Program-made: the position numbers and the translations under genes
In this document: piece after piece, positions 1 through 8,097 of the stretch
How positions within the stretch are numbered: the stretch's first letter is position 1
Layout of the letters: each line of letters starts with the position of its first letter
Source: an uncultured Eubacteriales bacterium
GTDB taxonomy: Bacteria; Bacillota; Clostridia; Oscillospirales; Acutalibacteraceae
NCBI GenBank assembly: GCA_934444895.1
Contig: CAKSDA010000005.1
Coordinates: 1 to 27,524 of the forward strand
Length of the DNA stretch: 27,524 nucleotides
Direction of reading: 5' to 3'
The notes under the pieces: generated by a model
Told to the model about the DNA's origin: nothing
The model's database searches: none
What the model saw: only the letters and a program-made list of their open reading frames with translations

Positions 1-1
1 A

Positions 2-439
2 TCCTCTGTAACCCTGATTGTTTGCTGCACATTTATGGTTTTATCCGGAGTATGCGGCTTTTGCGGAGCAAACCTGTTAGCTTCCGCAGGTGCCGGTGCA
101 TGTATCGGCTTTGTAATGTGGAATGCTCATCCTGCAAAGGTGTTTATGGGAGATACCGGTTCCATGCTTCTGGGCGGTCTTGTAGTGGGGCTTTCCTTTT
201 CGATAGGTATGCCGATATTGCTGATACCTGCCGGTATAGTATATCTTTTGGAGGCATTATCTGTTATTTTACAGGTTGCTCATTATAAGCGTACAAAAAA
301 GCGCATTTTTAAAATGACCCCTATTCATCATCATTTTGAAATGTGTGGTTGGAGTGAAGAAAAAATTGTTTTTATCTTTTCTCTTATTACACTTTTCGGA
401 GGTATCCTTGCCATACTTGCGGGGGTTTTAAGGGTTTAG
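2..439 (+). CDS. mraY: Phospho-N-acetylmuramoyl-pentapeptide-transferase MraY, C-terminal part
   Basis: MraY transfers phospho-MurNAc-pentapeptide from UDP to undecaprenyl phosphate in the membrane and makes lipid I. The reading frame is open from base 2, so the gene is cut by the window edge; about 145 C-terminal residues remain. The conserved stretch NAHPAKVFMGDTGSMLLGG (family pattern NxxPAxxFMGDxGSxxLGG, with catalytic-site Asp) and the later PIHHHFE motif are both present, followed by a last hydrophobic segment ending VLRV. The remaining part is mostly membrane segments, as the family requires. It is the first visible gene of the dcw cluster; ftsW follows after 39 bases. In most Firmicutes murD sits in that gap but there is no room for it here. 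Confidence 0.97.
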   Translation, partial: SSVTLIVCCTFMVLSGVCGFCGANLLASAGAGACIGFVMWNAHPAKVFMGDTGSMLLGGLVVGLSFSIGMPILLIPAGIVYLLEALSVILQVAHYKRTKKRIFKMTPIHHHFEMCGWSEEKIVFIFSLITLFGGILAILAGVLRV

Positions 440-478
440 CGTCAGCCTAAAATATAAAATATAAGGGAGGGACCGGCA

Positions 479-1660
479 GTGAAAAGGAAAAAAGATGTGA
501 GTCATAACAACTCTGAAGCAGTAACAAAGCAAAAAGAAAGTCTGTTTATAAACGGTAAAATGGACATCAGTTTCTTCGCTTTGGTTACTGTTTTGCTTAC
601 TGCCGGTCTTTTAATGCTGTTTTCCTCAAGCTATGCATACGCTTTGGCTTATATGGGAAACAGTTACCATTTTATAATAAAACAAGTGATTTTTGCGGTT
701 TTGGGATACGCATTAATGCTTGTGATTTCCAAAATAAACTATAAAGTTTACAGAAAATTTGCCTGGTTTGTGTACATTATATCCGCAATTATGCTTATAG
801 CGTTGCTTGTGCTTCCGCCGATGGTACCCGGCGCAACACAAAAAAGATGGATGGTTTTGGGACCGATAAGCTTCCAGCCTTCGGAAATTGCAAAATTCTC
901 AATTATTCTTTTGTTTTCGCATTTAATTGCCGCAAATTACAAACAGATGAAAACATTTAAATTCGGCGTTTTTACTTTGGGAATGCTGCTTGTTTTTGTT
1001 TGCGGATTGGTTGTTGTTGAAACTCACTTGTCGGCAACAATACTTATATTTTCAATTGGTATTTGCCTTATGATTGTAGGCGGTATGAGGGGTATTTACA
1101 TTTTGGGCGGTGTAGGCCTTGGAGCCGCCGGCGCCGGAGTTCTTGTGGCTTCAGGTGTTGTTGGATATGCTTCCGATCGAATAACATACTGGCTTAATCC
1201 GTGGGCAGACGCTGCGGGCAAGGGATACCAGACAATACAGTCGCTGCTTGCCATAGGCTCCGGCGGAGTTTTGGGCCGTGGCTACGGACTTTCCAGACAA
1301 AAATACCTTTGGGTTCCGGAACCGCACAACGACTTTATTTTTGCCATTGTATGTGAGGAACTAGGCATTGTGGGCGCCATGATAATTATTTTATTGTTTT
1401 GCGCTTTGGTATGGCGAGGCTTTATTATTGCAATGCATGCTCCTGATAAATTTGGAGCTCTTATGGCGGTGGGACTCACTTTCCAGGTTGGACTTCAGGC
1501 AGTTTTAAATATTTTGGTTGTTACAAACACGGTTCCCAACACCGGAATAAGCCTTCCGTTTTTCAGTTACGGAGGAACTGCGCTTGTTTTGCTTTTAATG
1601 CAAATGGGAATTGTTTTATCGATTTCAAGAGCCAGCCGAGTTGATAAATTTAAAAACTAA
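479..1660 (+). CDS. ftsW: SEDS-family peptidoglycan polymerase FtsW (or SpoVE)
   Basis: This is an integral membrane SEDS glycosyltransferase that polymerises lipid II at the division septum together with a class B PBP. The 393-residue protein has a charged cytoplasmic N-terminus of about 30 residues and then about ten hydrophobic segments. Family motifs are visible: KRWMVLGPISFQPSEIAK, the NDFIFAIVCEELG stretch with the conserved Glu residues, and NTGISLPFFSYGGT near the C-terminus. The start is GTG, 8 bases after a strong AAGGGAGGG ribosome site. By position between mraY and murG it could equally be called SpoVE, the sporulation paralogue found at this place in Bacillus; sequence reading alone does not separate the two. 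Confidence 0.95.
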   Translation: MKRKKDVSHNNSEAVTKQKESLFINGKMDISFFALVTVLLTAGLLMLFSSSYAYALAYMGNSYHFIIKQVIFAVLGYALMLVISKINYKVYRKFAWFVYIISAIMLIALLVLPPMVPGATQKRWMVLGPISFQPSEIAKFSIILLFSHLIAANYKQMKTFKFGVFTLGMLLVFVCGLVVVETHLSATILIFSIGICLMIVGGMRGIYILGGVGLGAAGAGVLVASGVVGYASDRITYWLNPWADAAGKGYQTIQSLLAIGSGGVLGRGYGLSRQKYLWVPEPHNDFIFAIVCEELGIVGAMIIILLFCALVWRGFIIAMHAPDKFGALMAVGLTFQVGLQAVLNILVVTNTVPNTGISLPFFSYGGTALVLLLMQMGIVLSISRASRVDKFKN

Positions 1661-1868
1661 ATCCGTATAATTTTTTGCTTTTCGGCGGCGGTTTTATAAT
1701 TGCCGATTATAGATTATATAAGTATTTATTAAGTATTTATTTTTTGTATCGGTTTTTTGACATTGATTTTAATAATATTAATATTAATTTTAATAATATT
1801 GAGTTTATCAGTATCGGTTTTAAATTTATCCGCTTTATTAGCCAATTATATGAAGGGAAGGATACATT
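1661..1868. repeat. AT-rich spacer built of short direct repeats
   Basis: The 208-base gap between ftsW and murG is very AT-rich. It holds three pairs of exact direct repeats: an 11-mer TAAGTATTTAT at 1720-1730 and 1730-1740, a 14-mer ATTTTAATAATATT at 1766-1779 and 1787-1800, and an 11-mer GTATCGGTTTT at 1746-1756 and 1811-1821. No convincing coding frame exists. A promoter-like pair lies inside it and is listed separately. Confidence 0.6.
1757..1784 (+). promoter_or_regulatory. Candidate sigma-A promoter for murG
   Basis: A perfect -35 box TTGACA (1757-1762) is followed after 16 bases by TAATAT (1779-1784). Surrounding AT-richness makes chance -10 matches common, so the perfect -35 carries most of the weight. 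It would start a transcript about 80 bases ahead of murG and uncouple murG from the ftsW transcript. Confidence 0.5.
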
Positions 1869-2990
1869 TTGCATATTTTATTCGCCGGTGGAGGAACGGC
1901 AGGGCATATTAATCCGGCACTTGCCGTTGCTCAGTACATTTTACAAAAGCATCCGGATGCAAAAATAAGTTACATAGGTAAAAAAGGCGGAATGGAAGAA
2001 CGCCTTGTAGGTAATCTAGGCATTGACTTTTACGGAATAAAGGTTGAAGGCTTTCAGCGTAAAATAAGCTTTAAAAATATTTTAAGAAACATAAATGCAG
2101 CCGAAAAGGTTGTAACTTCATCAGTTATTTCAAAAAACCTTTTACAACAACTTAAACCGGATGTAGTTGTCGGAACCGGGGGATATGTAAGCGGTCCGGT
2201 GCTGAGACAAGCAGCAAAACTCGGAATTAAAACATGTATTCATGAACAAAATGCCTTTCCGGGAGTTACAACCAAAATGCTTGCAAATTTGGTTGATACT
2301 GTTATGCTTGCAATGCCGGAAGCAAAAAAAAGGCTGAAACTTGAAAAAAACCCGGTGATTACAGGAAACCCGGTAAGGGGAGAATTCCTTACCTTAGAGA
2401 AAAAGGCATGCAGAGAAAAACTAAATATACCTGATAAACCGTTATTGTTATCATCCGGCGGAAGCTTGGGCGCCGCACCTGTAAATAATGCTATATGCGA
2501 TTTGATTGCCCAAAAGTGGAAGGATAATGATATAGTTTTCATGCATGCAACCGGAAAAGGCGGATATAACGAAGTTATCGATTCTCTTAAAAACAAGGGT
2601 GTTGATATTAATGCCGAAAATGTTATTATTAAAGATTACATTGATAATATGGGAGAATGTATGGTTGCGGCGGATCTGGTTATTTCAAGGGCAGGAGCAA
2701 TTACTCTGAGTGAACTTGAAGTATGCGGAAAACCGGCTATTTTAATTCCGTCGCCTTATGTTGCGGAAAATCATCAGTATCACAATGCAATGTCGCTCAA
2801 ACGCATTGGAGCAGCAGAAGTGATTGAGGAAAAAGACCTGGACGGCAAGTCACTACTTAATACGGTTGACGGCCTTATTCACAATCAGACAAGACTTGAC
2901 AGAATGAGCCTTAAAACAAAAGCTGCGGCAATTTGCGATTCATCAAAAAGAATCTATGATGAAATTATGAAACTATATACAGCACATTAA
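1869..2990 (+). CDS. murG: UDP-GlcNAc:lipid I N-acetylglucosaminyltransferase MurG
   Basis: MurG is a peripheral membrane GT-B glycosyltransferase that adds GlcNAc to lipid I, giving lipid II on the inner face of the membrane. The 373-residue length is normal for the family. The N-terminal glycine loop GGGTAGHINPALA (about residues 7-19), the HEQNAFPG stretch, a second glycine loop GGSLGA and the UDP-GlcNAc site region SRAGAITLSEL are all seen. The start chosen is TTG at 1869, giving MHILFAGGG; it sits 6 to 7 bases after GAAGGGAAGG. It is preceded by the repeat-rich spacer with its own promoter candidate and followed by a 198-base gap before murA. Confidence 0.97.
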   Translation: MHILFAGGGTAGHINPALAVAQYILQKHPDAKISYIGKKGGMEERLVGNLGIDFYGIKVEGFQRKISFKNILRNINAAEKVVTSSVISKNLLQQLKPDVVVGTGGYVSGPVLRQAAKLGIKTCIHEQNAFPGVTTKMLANLVDTVMLAMPEAKKRLKLEKNPVITGNPVRGEFLTLEKKACREKLNIPDKPLLLSSGGSLGAAPVNNAICDLIAQKWKDNDIVFMHATGKGGYNEVIDSLKNKGVDINAENVIIKDYIDNMGECMVAADLVISRAGAITLSELEVCGKPAILIPSPYVAENHQYHNAMSLKRIGAAEVIEEKDLDGKSLLNTVDGLIHNQTRLDRMSLKTKAAAICDSSKRIYDEIMKLYTAH

Positions 2991-3086
2991 TTTTCGGATT
3001 TAATTTTCAAATTATTTATATTTTTTCAAGGGTCTAAGCACTCTGCTTTTAAAAAATTTTTATCTCAAAGTTCCTGATTTTAAGAA

Positions 3087-3117
3087 TTGAGTTACAATAT
3101 TTAAAGGCTAGTATACT
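3087..3117 (+). promoter_or_regulatory. Weak candidate promoter upstream of murA
   Basis: In the 198-base gap after murG, TTGAGT (3087-3092) is followed by TAGTAT (3109-3114, spacer 16) overlapping TATACT (3112-3117, spacer 19). Neither spacing with a good -10 box is ideal, so this is only a suggestion that murA-ftsQ has its own start. Confidence 0.3.
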
Positions 3118-3188
3118 GCCGGGTTTAACAAAAAATCCATGCACCGCATAAGATAAATTAGAATTTTATTGAAGGGTGCGTAGATAAT

Positions 3189-4469
3189 ATGTCTGTTATT
3201 TCTGTCACCGGCGGTCATAAGCTTAGAGGTAATATAAGGTTGCACGGTGCAAAAAACAGTGCATTGCCGATTTTGGCTGCTACCGCTCTTTGCAGCGGAG
3301 AAAGCGTCATACATAACTGCCCGGCTCTTTCCGATGTTGATTCTGCAATAAAGATTCTCAGACATTTGGGAGCAGTGGTAAAAAAAGAAAATTCAACCGT
3401 AATTGTTAATTCCGACAATATTAACAAATTCAGTATACCTGATGAATTAATGCGGGAGATGCGATCGTCGATAGTTTTCTTGGGCGCTATATGCGCTCGG
3501 ATGAACAAGGCCATACTAAGCAGTCCCGGCGGTTGTGAACTGGGACCCAGACCCATAGATTTACACCTGTCGTCACTTAAGGAACTGGGATTGGAAATTG
3601 TTGAAAATCATGGGCTTTTGGAGTGTAACACAAACGGCGGCCTAAGGGGTGCAGACATTACCCTTTCTTTTCCCAGTGTGGGTGCAACCGAAAATATTAT
3701 TTTGGCGGCGGCAACGGCAGAGGGTATAACCAGAATACACAATCCGGCAAGGGAACCTGAAATCAGCGATCTTGCGGATTTTCTTAACAGAGCAGGCGCT
3801 ATGGTACAGGGCGCCGGTTCAGACACTATTGAAATAATCGGGGTAAAAAGGCTAAAAGGAACCGAACATTCGGTTATACCGGACAGGATAGAAGCGGCTA
3901 CATATCTTGCCTGCGCCGCAGTAACTGAGGGCAAATTAACAATTACCAACGCAATACCGGCACATCTGACCCCTATTCTTGCGGTGTTTAAAAATGCCGG
4001 CTGTGAGATAAATGTTAACAATCGAAATGTTACAATTATTGCGCCTTCAAAGCTTAACAAGGTGCCCACAATAAACACATTGCCATATCCGGGATTTCCT
4101 ACAGACGGCGGATCGCCCGTAATTGCTATGCTTTCGGTTGCAAACGGAAGTTCTATGTTTGTGGAAAATATTTTTGAAAATCGATACAAATTTGTTGATG
4201 AACTAAAAAGGCTTGGTGCAAAGATAACAACTAACGGCCGCGTGGCTGTTATCGACGGTGTACCCGGTTTATCAGGCGCAAAGGTTGAATGTACCGATTT
4301 AAGGGGCGGAGCAGGGCTTGTGGTTGCAGGTCTTGCGGCTAACGGAACAACAGAAATTAATAAAATTTTTCATATTGATCGCGGATATGAAGCCTTAGAA
4401 TATAATCTGTCACAATTGGGGGCAGAAATTGTGAGGAGTAAGGAAAGTAATGAACAGGAATTACAATAA
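3189..4469 (+). CDS. murA: UDP-N-acetylglucosamine 1-carboxyvinyltransferase MurA
   Basis: MurA carries out the first committed step of peptidoglycan precursor synthesis in the cytoplasm, moving enolpyruvate from PEP to UDP-GlcNAc. The protein has 426 residues, the usual size. The substrate-binding Lys22-Asn23 pair lies in GAKNSALPIL, and the catalytic loop reads PGGCELGPRPIDLH with Cys116, the residue attacked by fosfomycin; because Cys is kept, this is a fosfomycin-sensitive type by family knowledge. The ATG start follows GAAGGG by about 12 bases. The 3' end overlaps ftsQ by 20 bases, so the two are likely translationally coupled. Firmicutes often have two murA paralogues; this is the dcw-linked copy. 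Confidence 0.97.
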   Translation: MSVISVTGGHKLRGNIRLHGAKNSALPILAATALCSGESVIHNCPALSDVDSAIKILRHLGAVVKKENSTVIVNSDNINKFSIPDELMREMRSSIVFLGAICARMNKAILSSPGGCELGPRPIDLHLSSLKELGLEIVENHGLLECNTNGGLRGADITLSFPSVGATENIILAAATAEGITRIHNPAREPEISDLADFLNRAGAMVQGAGSDTIEIIGVKRLKGTEHSVIPDRIEAATYLACAAVTEGKLTITNAIPAHLTPILAVFKNAGCEINVNNRNVTIIAPSKLNKVPTINTLPYPGFPTDGGSPVIAMLSVANGSSMFVENIFENRYKFVDELKRLGAKITTNGRVAVIDGVPGLSGAKVECTDLRGGAGLVVAGLAANGTTEINKIFHIDRGYEALEYNLSQLGAEIVRSKESNEQELQ

Positions 4470-5226
4470 AAGACCAACCGGGCGCAGAAAAAGACGAAAA
4501 AAGAATAAATCGACCGCAAAAAGGGTTCTTATCGTAATGGCAGTCATTCTTGTTTTGGCTTTTTGTGTATTGTCAATTACTGTATTCTTTCCTATAAAAA
4601 CCATTGAAACAAAGGGAAAAAGCACATATTCAAGCGAACAGATTATAAAAGCTTCAGGAATCAAAAAAGGAGATAATTTATGGCTTGCCGGGAATAAAGC
4701 GGCAACCGTTACTGAAAAACTTCCGTATATTCAGGATGTTAAAATAGAAAGAAAATTGCCTGATAAAATTATACTGAATGTTACTCAGGCATCAGGGGAA
4801 CAGTGCTACGAATTTGAAAAGCAGTTTTATTTATGCGGTAAAAATATGAAATTGCTTGAAATTTTAAAGGAAAAGCCAAATGATATTTTAACCGTTTCCG
4901 GATTAAAAATTAATAAAGTAAAACCGGGGAAACAAATTACCTTTGCCGATACAAAGGCGGCGGGATCTTTTGATAATTTATTGTCTTCAATTAAAGAAAA
5001 GAATATTGATGTAAAATATATAAATGTTTCTGATACTGTTAATATTGTTTTTAAAATATCAAACAGATTTACCGTTAAATTCGGTTCAATGTCAAACTAT
5101 CAAAAAAAGGTAAATCATTTAAGTGCAATGATAGAAAAAATTGACAGCGATATGACCGGCACCATAGATCTTTCGGTTTGGACACTGGATAACCCAAAAG
5201 GTATTTTTTCGCAAAGCGACAGATGA
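4450..5226 (+). CDS. ftsQ: Cell division protein FtsQ/DivIB
   Basis: This is a bitopic membrane protein of the divisome that joins the FtsL/FtsB (DivIC) subcomplex and helps activate septal wall synthesis. The 258 residues start with a strongly basic cytoplasmic tail (residues 1-25, rich in Arg and Lys), then one membrane segment at about 26-48, then an extracytoplasmic POTRA domain at about 50-118 (from TIETKGKSTYSSEQIIKASG to the ERKLPDKIILNV strand) and the beta domain. It overlaps the end of murA by 20 bases; the ribosome site AAGGAAAG lies inside murA. Length and architecture fit DivIB of Gram-positives. ftsZ follows after 241 bases with its own promoter. Confidence 0.93.
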   Translation: MNRNYNKRPTGRRKRRKKNKSTAKRVLIVMAVILVLAFCVLSITVFFPIKTIETKGKSTYSSEQIIKASGIKKGDNLWLAGNKAATVTEKLPYIQDVKIERKLPDKIILNVTQASGEQCYEFEKQFYLCGKNMKLLEILKEKPNDILTVSGLKINKVKPGKQITFADTKAAGSFDNLLSSIKEKNIDVKYINVSDTVNIVFKISNRFTVKFGSMSNYQKKVNHLSAMIEKIDSDMTGTIDLSVWTLDNPKGIFSQSDR

Positions 5227-5383
5227 TTTAAATCCGATCATTACGCTATAAACAATAGCTTTTAAGTTATATTCAACGCCCGGGCTTTTGATCGCCGGAC
5301 ATCGTATGGTGTTTGATTTTCGCCGGCCTGAAAAACAGATATGGCCGGTAATGACATAAATTATAAAAAATTTTTAAAAAGTG

Positions 5384-5412
5384 TTGAAATTTCTGTTTTT
5401 TCATGTTAATAT
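5384..5412 (+). promoter_or_regulatory. Extended -10 sigma-A promoter of ftsZ
   Basis: TTGAAA (5384-5389) and TAATAT (5407-5412) are 17 bases apart, and a TG dinucleotide at 5404-5405 makes an extended -10 element. The start point would be near 5419, leaving a leader of almost 60 bases. This matches the usual separate, strong expression of ftsZ. A 6-bp-stem hairpin (5323-5348) lies just upstream but has no adjacent T run. Confidence 0.75.
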
Positions 5413-5476
5413 GTTATTGTATATTATGTATGATAACTAAGTGAAGTTAAATGTATAAATCGGAAGGATGATAAAA

Positions 5477-6562
5477 GTGGCATTTGATGTTTCAAATGAA
5501 CTGGCAGATGAAGTTGTTAAAATTAAGGTAATCGGTGTCGGCGGAGGCGGCGGAAACGCCATTAACAGAATGGTTGATGCCGGTGTTAAGGGCGTTGAAT
5601 TTGTAGCCATTAACACAGACCGCGCTGCGCTTTATCTTTCTAAAGCAAGCCAGAAAATTCAAATCGGCGAACGCGTAACAAAGGGTCAGGGCGCAGGTGC
5701 TAATCCTGAACGCGGTCGTGCTGCGGCAGAAGAATCACGCGATGAAATTGCTGCCGCAATTAAAGATGCCGACATGGTATTTATTACAGCCGGTATGGGC
5801 GGCGGTACAGGCACCGGTGCAGCTCCTGTTGTTGCTCAGATAGCAAAAGAGCAGGGCATACTTACAGTTGGTATTGTTACAAAACCTTTTGCTTTTGAAG
5901 GTAAGAGAAGAATGACTCAGGCTGACGAAGGCATTTCATCTCTCGGTGAATGTGTTGACAGCCTTATAGTTATTCCTAACGAGAGACTTCAGTTTGTTTC
6001 AGAGCAGAAGATCACTCTTAAGAATGCATTTGAGATTGCCGATGATGTATTGCGTCACGGCGTTCAGAGTATATCGGAACTTGTTAATGTTACTGCTCTT
6101 ATTAACCTTGACTTTGCAGATGTTAAGGCAATTATGGAAGATTCAGGCCAAGCACATATGGGCGTTGGTATTGCAACCGGCCGCGATAAGGCAGAAGAAG
6201 CAGCTCGTGCCGCTATTACAAGTCCGCTTATCGAAACTTCAATGGAAAATGCTTCCGGTGTTATTATTAACATTACCGGTTCACCTGATATCGGACTTGA
6301 AGAAGTTACTCTTGCATCTACAATTGTTGCTGAAATGGCTCATCCGGATGCTAATATTATTTGGGGTACTCAGCTTGACGAATCTCTTGACGATACTGTT
6401 AAGATTACCGTTATTGCTACCGGACTCGGTGAAAAGAAAGAAAAGAAATCTGACGCAGCCGGTGCTTTGGAAGACATAATGTCCGCAAATAATGAGGATA
6501 AGTCTTCTGATGATGATGTTGTTTATAATGAACTTTTTGATATGATAAACAACCGCAACTAA
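5477..6562 (+). CDS. ftsZ: Cell division GTPase FtsZ
   Basis: FtsZ is the tubulin homologue that forms the cytokinetic ring. The tubulin signature GMGGGTGTGAAP lies at about residues 107-118, the N-terminal loop VGGGGGNAINRM and the T7 loop NLDFADVKAIM are intact, so GTP binding and hydrolysis look normal. I chose GTG at 5477 (MAFDVSNE) because GGAAGG ends 9 bases before it; the in-frame ATG at 5468 would touch that site directly. The result is 361 residues. After the globular core only about 40 residues remain, and the tail ends YNELFDMINNRN. The usual IPxFLRR-type C-terminal peptide for FtsA/SepF/ZipA-like partners is not recognisable. No ftsA precedes the gene. Confidence 0.97.
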   Translation: MAFDVSNELADEVVKIKVIGVGGGGGNAINRMVDAGVKGVEFVAINTDRAALYLSKASQKIQIGERVTKGQGAGANPERGRAAAEESRDEIAAAIKDADMVFITAGMGGGTGTGAAPVVAQIAKEQGILTVGIVTKPFAFEGKRRMTQADEGISSLGECVDSLIVIPNERLQFVSEQKITLKNAFEIADDVLRHGVQSISELVNVTALINLDFADVKAIMEDSGQAHMGVGIATGRDKAEEAARAAITSPLIETSMENASGVIINITGSPDIGLEEVTLASTIVAEMAHPDANIIWGTQLDESLDDTVKITVIATGLGEKKEKKSDAAGALEDIMSANNEDKSSDDDVVYNELFDMINNRN

Positions 6563-6580
6563 TTTTAACATAGGCTACAT

Positions 6581-6612
6581 AAAAATCACACAGTACACTG
6601 TGTGATTTTTTG
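6581..6612 (+). terminator. Rho-independent terminator after ftsZ
   Basis: Arms AAAAATCACACAGT (6581-6594) and ACTGTGTGATTTTT (6597-6610) are perfectly complementary, with a minimal loop, and end in a T run. It closes the dcw transcript 19 bases after the ftsZ stop and, being flanked by A and T runs, may act in both directions. Confidence 0.9.
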
Positions 6613-6777
6613 TATATATAAATACAATTGTCTTTATAATTTTAATCATTGTTTTAAGGCATATCGCTTTTTACGATAGTTTGTGAGCAAAGCCATATTT
6701 GATTTAACTTTCAAGAGCCTAATGTTCTGATAAACCGTAAATTTTCGCTGAAATTGTTATATTTTAGGCGCTTTTTG

Positions 6778-6807
6778 TTGACAAACACATGTTATGTTTA
6801 GTATAAT
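6778..6807 (+). promoter_or_regulatory. Near-consensus sigma-A promoter of the yicC-remA-gmk operon
   Basis: TTGACA (6778-6783) and TATAAT (6802-6807) are both perfect consensus boxes, 18 bases apart. The transcript would begin near 6814 and have a leader of about 100 bases before yicC. It sits 166 bases downstream of the ftsZ terminator and probably drives a long run of housekeeping genes. Confidence 0.85.
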
Positions 6808-6821
6808 TATTTATTATATAC

Positions 6822-6905
6822 TTTTGCCGAAATAAGGCAAAAAATCAATAGTTTAACTGGTTTGGGTCAGTTATACTGTTATTATTTTATTTGCCGACCG
6901 GCAAA
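6822..6905 (+). promoter_or_regulatory. Structured 5' leader with three small hairpins
   Basis: Three hairpins fill the leader: TTTTGCC/GGCAAAA (6822-6842), AACTG/CAGTT (6855-6872) and TTTGCC/GGCAAA (6890-6905). The third lies 2 bases before the ribosome site of yicC. The first and third use the same stem sequence, so the left arm of one can pair with the right arm of the other. No known riboswitch class was recognised. Confidence 0.4.
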
Positions 6906-6922
6906 CAGGTAGGGTGTTAATA

Positions 6923-7804
6923 TTGATAAAAAGTATGACCGGCTACGGCCGCGGTGAATCGCTGTCTCGCAATACTCGTTATGTTGTTGAAATCAAATCG
7001 GTAAATCATAGGTATTTTGAATTTTCGTCCCGCTTGCCCAGAGGATGCTCTTTTTTAGATGAAAAGCTGAAAACCTTTTTTTCTTCCGGAGGGGTAAATA
7101 GGGGCAAGGTAGAAGCTTTTGTAAGCATAGAGGGCGGCAACGCTTCCGCAATAAAGGTTTCCCTAAATAATGAAGTTGCCGACAGTTATATTTCAGCACT
7201 AAAGAAGCTTAAAAGCAAATTTAAATTACCGGGCAAAATAACGGTTTCGGATGTTGCGTCGAACAATGATATTTTTATTTCCGAACGCCCAAAAATTAAT
7301 GAAGAAGAAATTTGGGAATATGTCAGTAAAGCGGCTGAAATTGCTCTGGAATCTTTTAAAAATATGCGTAGCGTTGAGGGCGAAAAGTTATATAACGATG
7401 TTAACTCCCGCTGCGATTTGATAGCTGAATATGTTGAAACCATTGAAAAAAGTTCTCCTGAAACTGTTAAGGCATACAGAGAGCGTCTTGTTCAAAAAAT
7501 GCAGGAAGTATTAAACGATACAAATATTGATGAGCAACGGATTTTGACCGAAGCAGCAATTTTTTCGGATAAAATTGCTGTAGATGAAGAAACGGTCAGG
7601 CTTAGAAGTCACATATCACAGGTTAAAAACTTAATTTCCAGTGACAGTGCGGTGGGCCGCAAGCTGGACTTTGTGGTTCAGGAAATGAACCGAGAGGCAA
7701 ACACAATCGGCTCTAAAGCACAGGATATAAATATACTTCATACTGTTGTGGAGATAAAATCCGAAATTGAAAAAATCAGGGAACAAATACAAAACATTGA
7801 ATAG
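6923..7804 (+). CDS. yicC: YicC family endoribonuclease
   Basis: This is a YicC/YloC family protein (N-terminal YicC domain, C-terminal DUF1732). Members of the family have been described as endoribonucleases; the exact cellular target in Gram-positives is not settled. The N-terminus MIKSMTGYGRGE is the family hallmark, and the C-terminal part contains the expected ending with the VQEMNREANTIGSKAQD motif. I placed the start at TTG 6923 rather than the GTG at 6914 because it gives that hallmark N-terminus and leaves 8 bases after AGGTAGGG. The length is 293 residues, as usual. It opens the conserved yicC-remA-gmk-rpoZ run seen across Firmicutes. Confidence 0.93.
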   Translation: MIKSMTGYGRGESLSRNTRYVVEIKSVNHRYFEFSSRLPRGCSFLDEKLKTFFSSGGVNRGKVEAFVSIEGGNASAIKVSLNNEVADSYISALKKLKSKFKLPGKITVSDVASNNDIFISERPKINEEEIWEYVSKAAEIALESFKNMRSVEGEKLYNDVNSRCDLIAEYVETIEKSSPETVKAYRERLVQKMQEVLNDTNIDEQRILTEAAIFSDKIAVDEETVRLRSHISQVKNLISSDSAVGRKLDFVVQEMNREANTIGSKAQDINILHTVVEIKSEIEKIREQIQNIE

Positions 7805-7824
7805 CTAAATTGGGAGTGTAAAAT

Positions 7825-8097
7825 ATGAAGCTTATTAATATAGGGTTCGGAAATATGGTTTCCGCCGACCGTTTGGTGGCAATAGTCAGTCCGGAATCGG
7901 CGCCGATTAAACGAATAATTCAAGACGCAAAGGAAAATGGAACTCTTATTGATGCAACTCACGGAAGAAGAACAAGGGCGGTAATTATAACAGACAGCGA
8001 TCACATAATTTTATCATATCTTCAGTCCGAAACTGTGGCAAACCGCATTGAGGGTGAAAACTCGGCAGCATCGTTTGAGGAGGAAGTTTATGAGTAA
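7825..8097 (+). CDS. remA: RemA-type regulator (DUF370)
   Basis: The 90-residue protein belongs to the DUF370/RemA family. In B. subtilis RemA is a DNA-binding activator of matrix and osmoprotection genes; the role here is inferred. The conserved opening KLINIGFGNMVSADRLVAIV and the middle ATHGRRTRAVIITDSDHIILS, with its Arg-rich DNA-contact region, are seen. The start ATG follows GGGAG at normal distance and lies 20 bases after yicC. Its last 8 bases overlap the start of gmk, so the two are coupled. The C-terminal tail is acidic. Confidence 0.93.
   Translation: MKLINIGFGNMVSADRLVAIVSPESAPIKRIIQDAKENGTLIDATHGRRTRAVIITDSDHIILSYLQSETVANRIEGENSAASFEEEVYE

Noticed and set aside
1675..1968. Plus-strand 97-residue frame between ftsW and murG
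   Set aside because: Low-complexity Asn/Ile/Phe composition from the AT repeats and out-of-frame overlap with murG.
3608..4189. Long minus-strand open frame opposite murA
   Set aside because: It is antisense to a certain gene, has no ribosome site, and mirrors codon bias of murA. Other antisense frames (for example 11876-12520 and 18330-18893) were rejected for the same reason.
5323..5348. Hairpin CCGGCC/GGCCGG between ftsQ and ftsZ
   Set aside because: The stem is only 6 bp with a 14-base loop and no adjacent T run, so it is not called a terminator.
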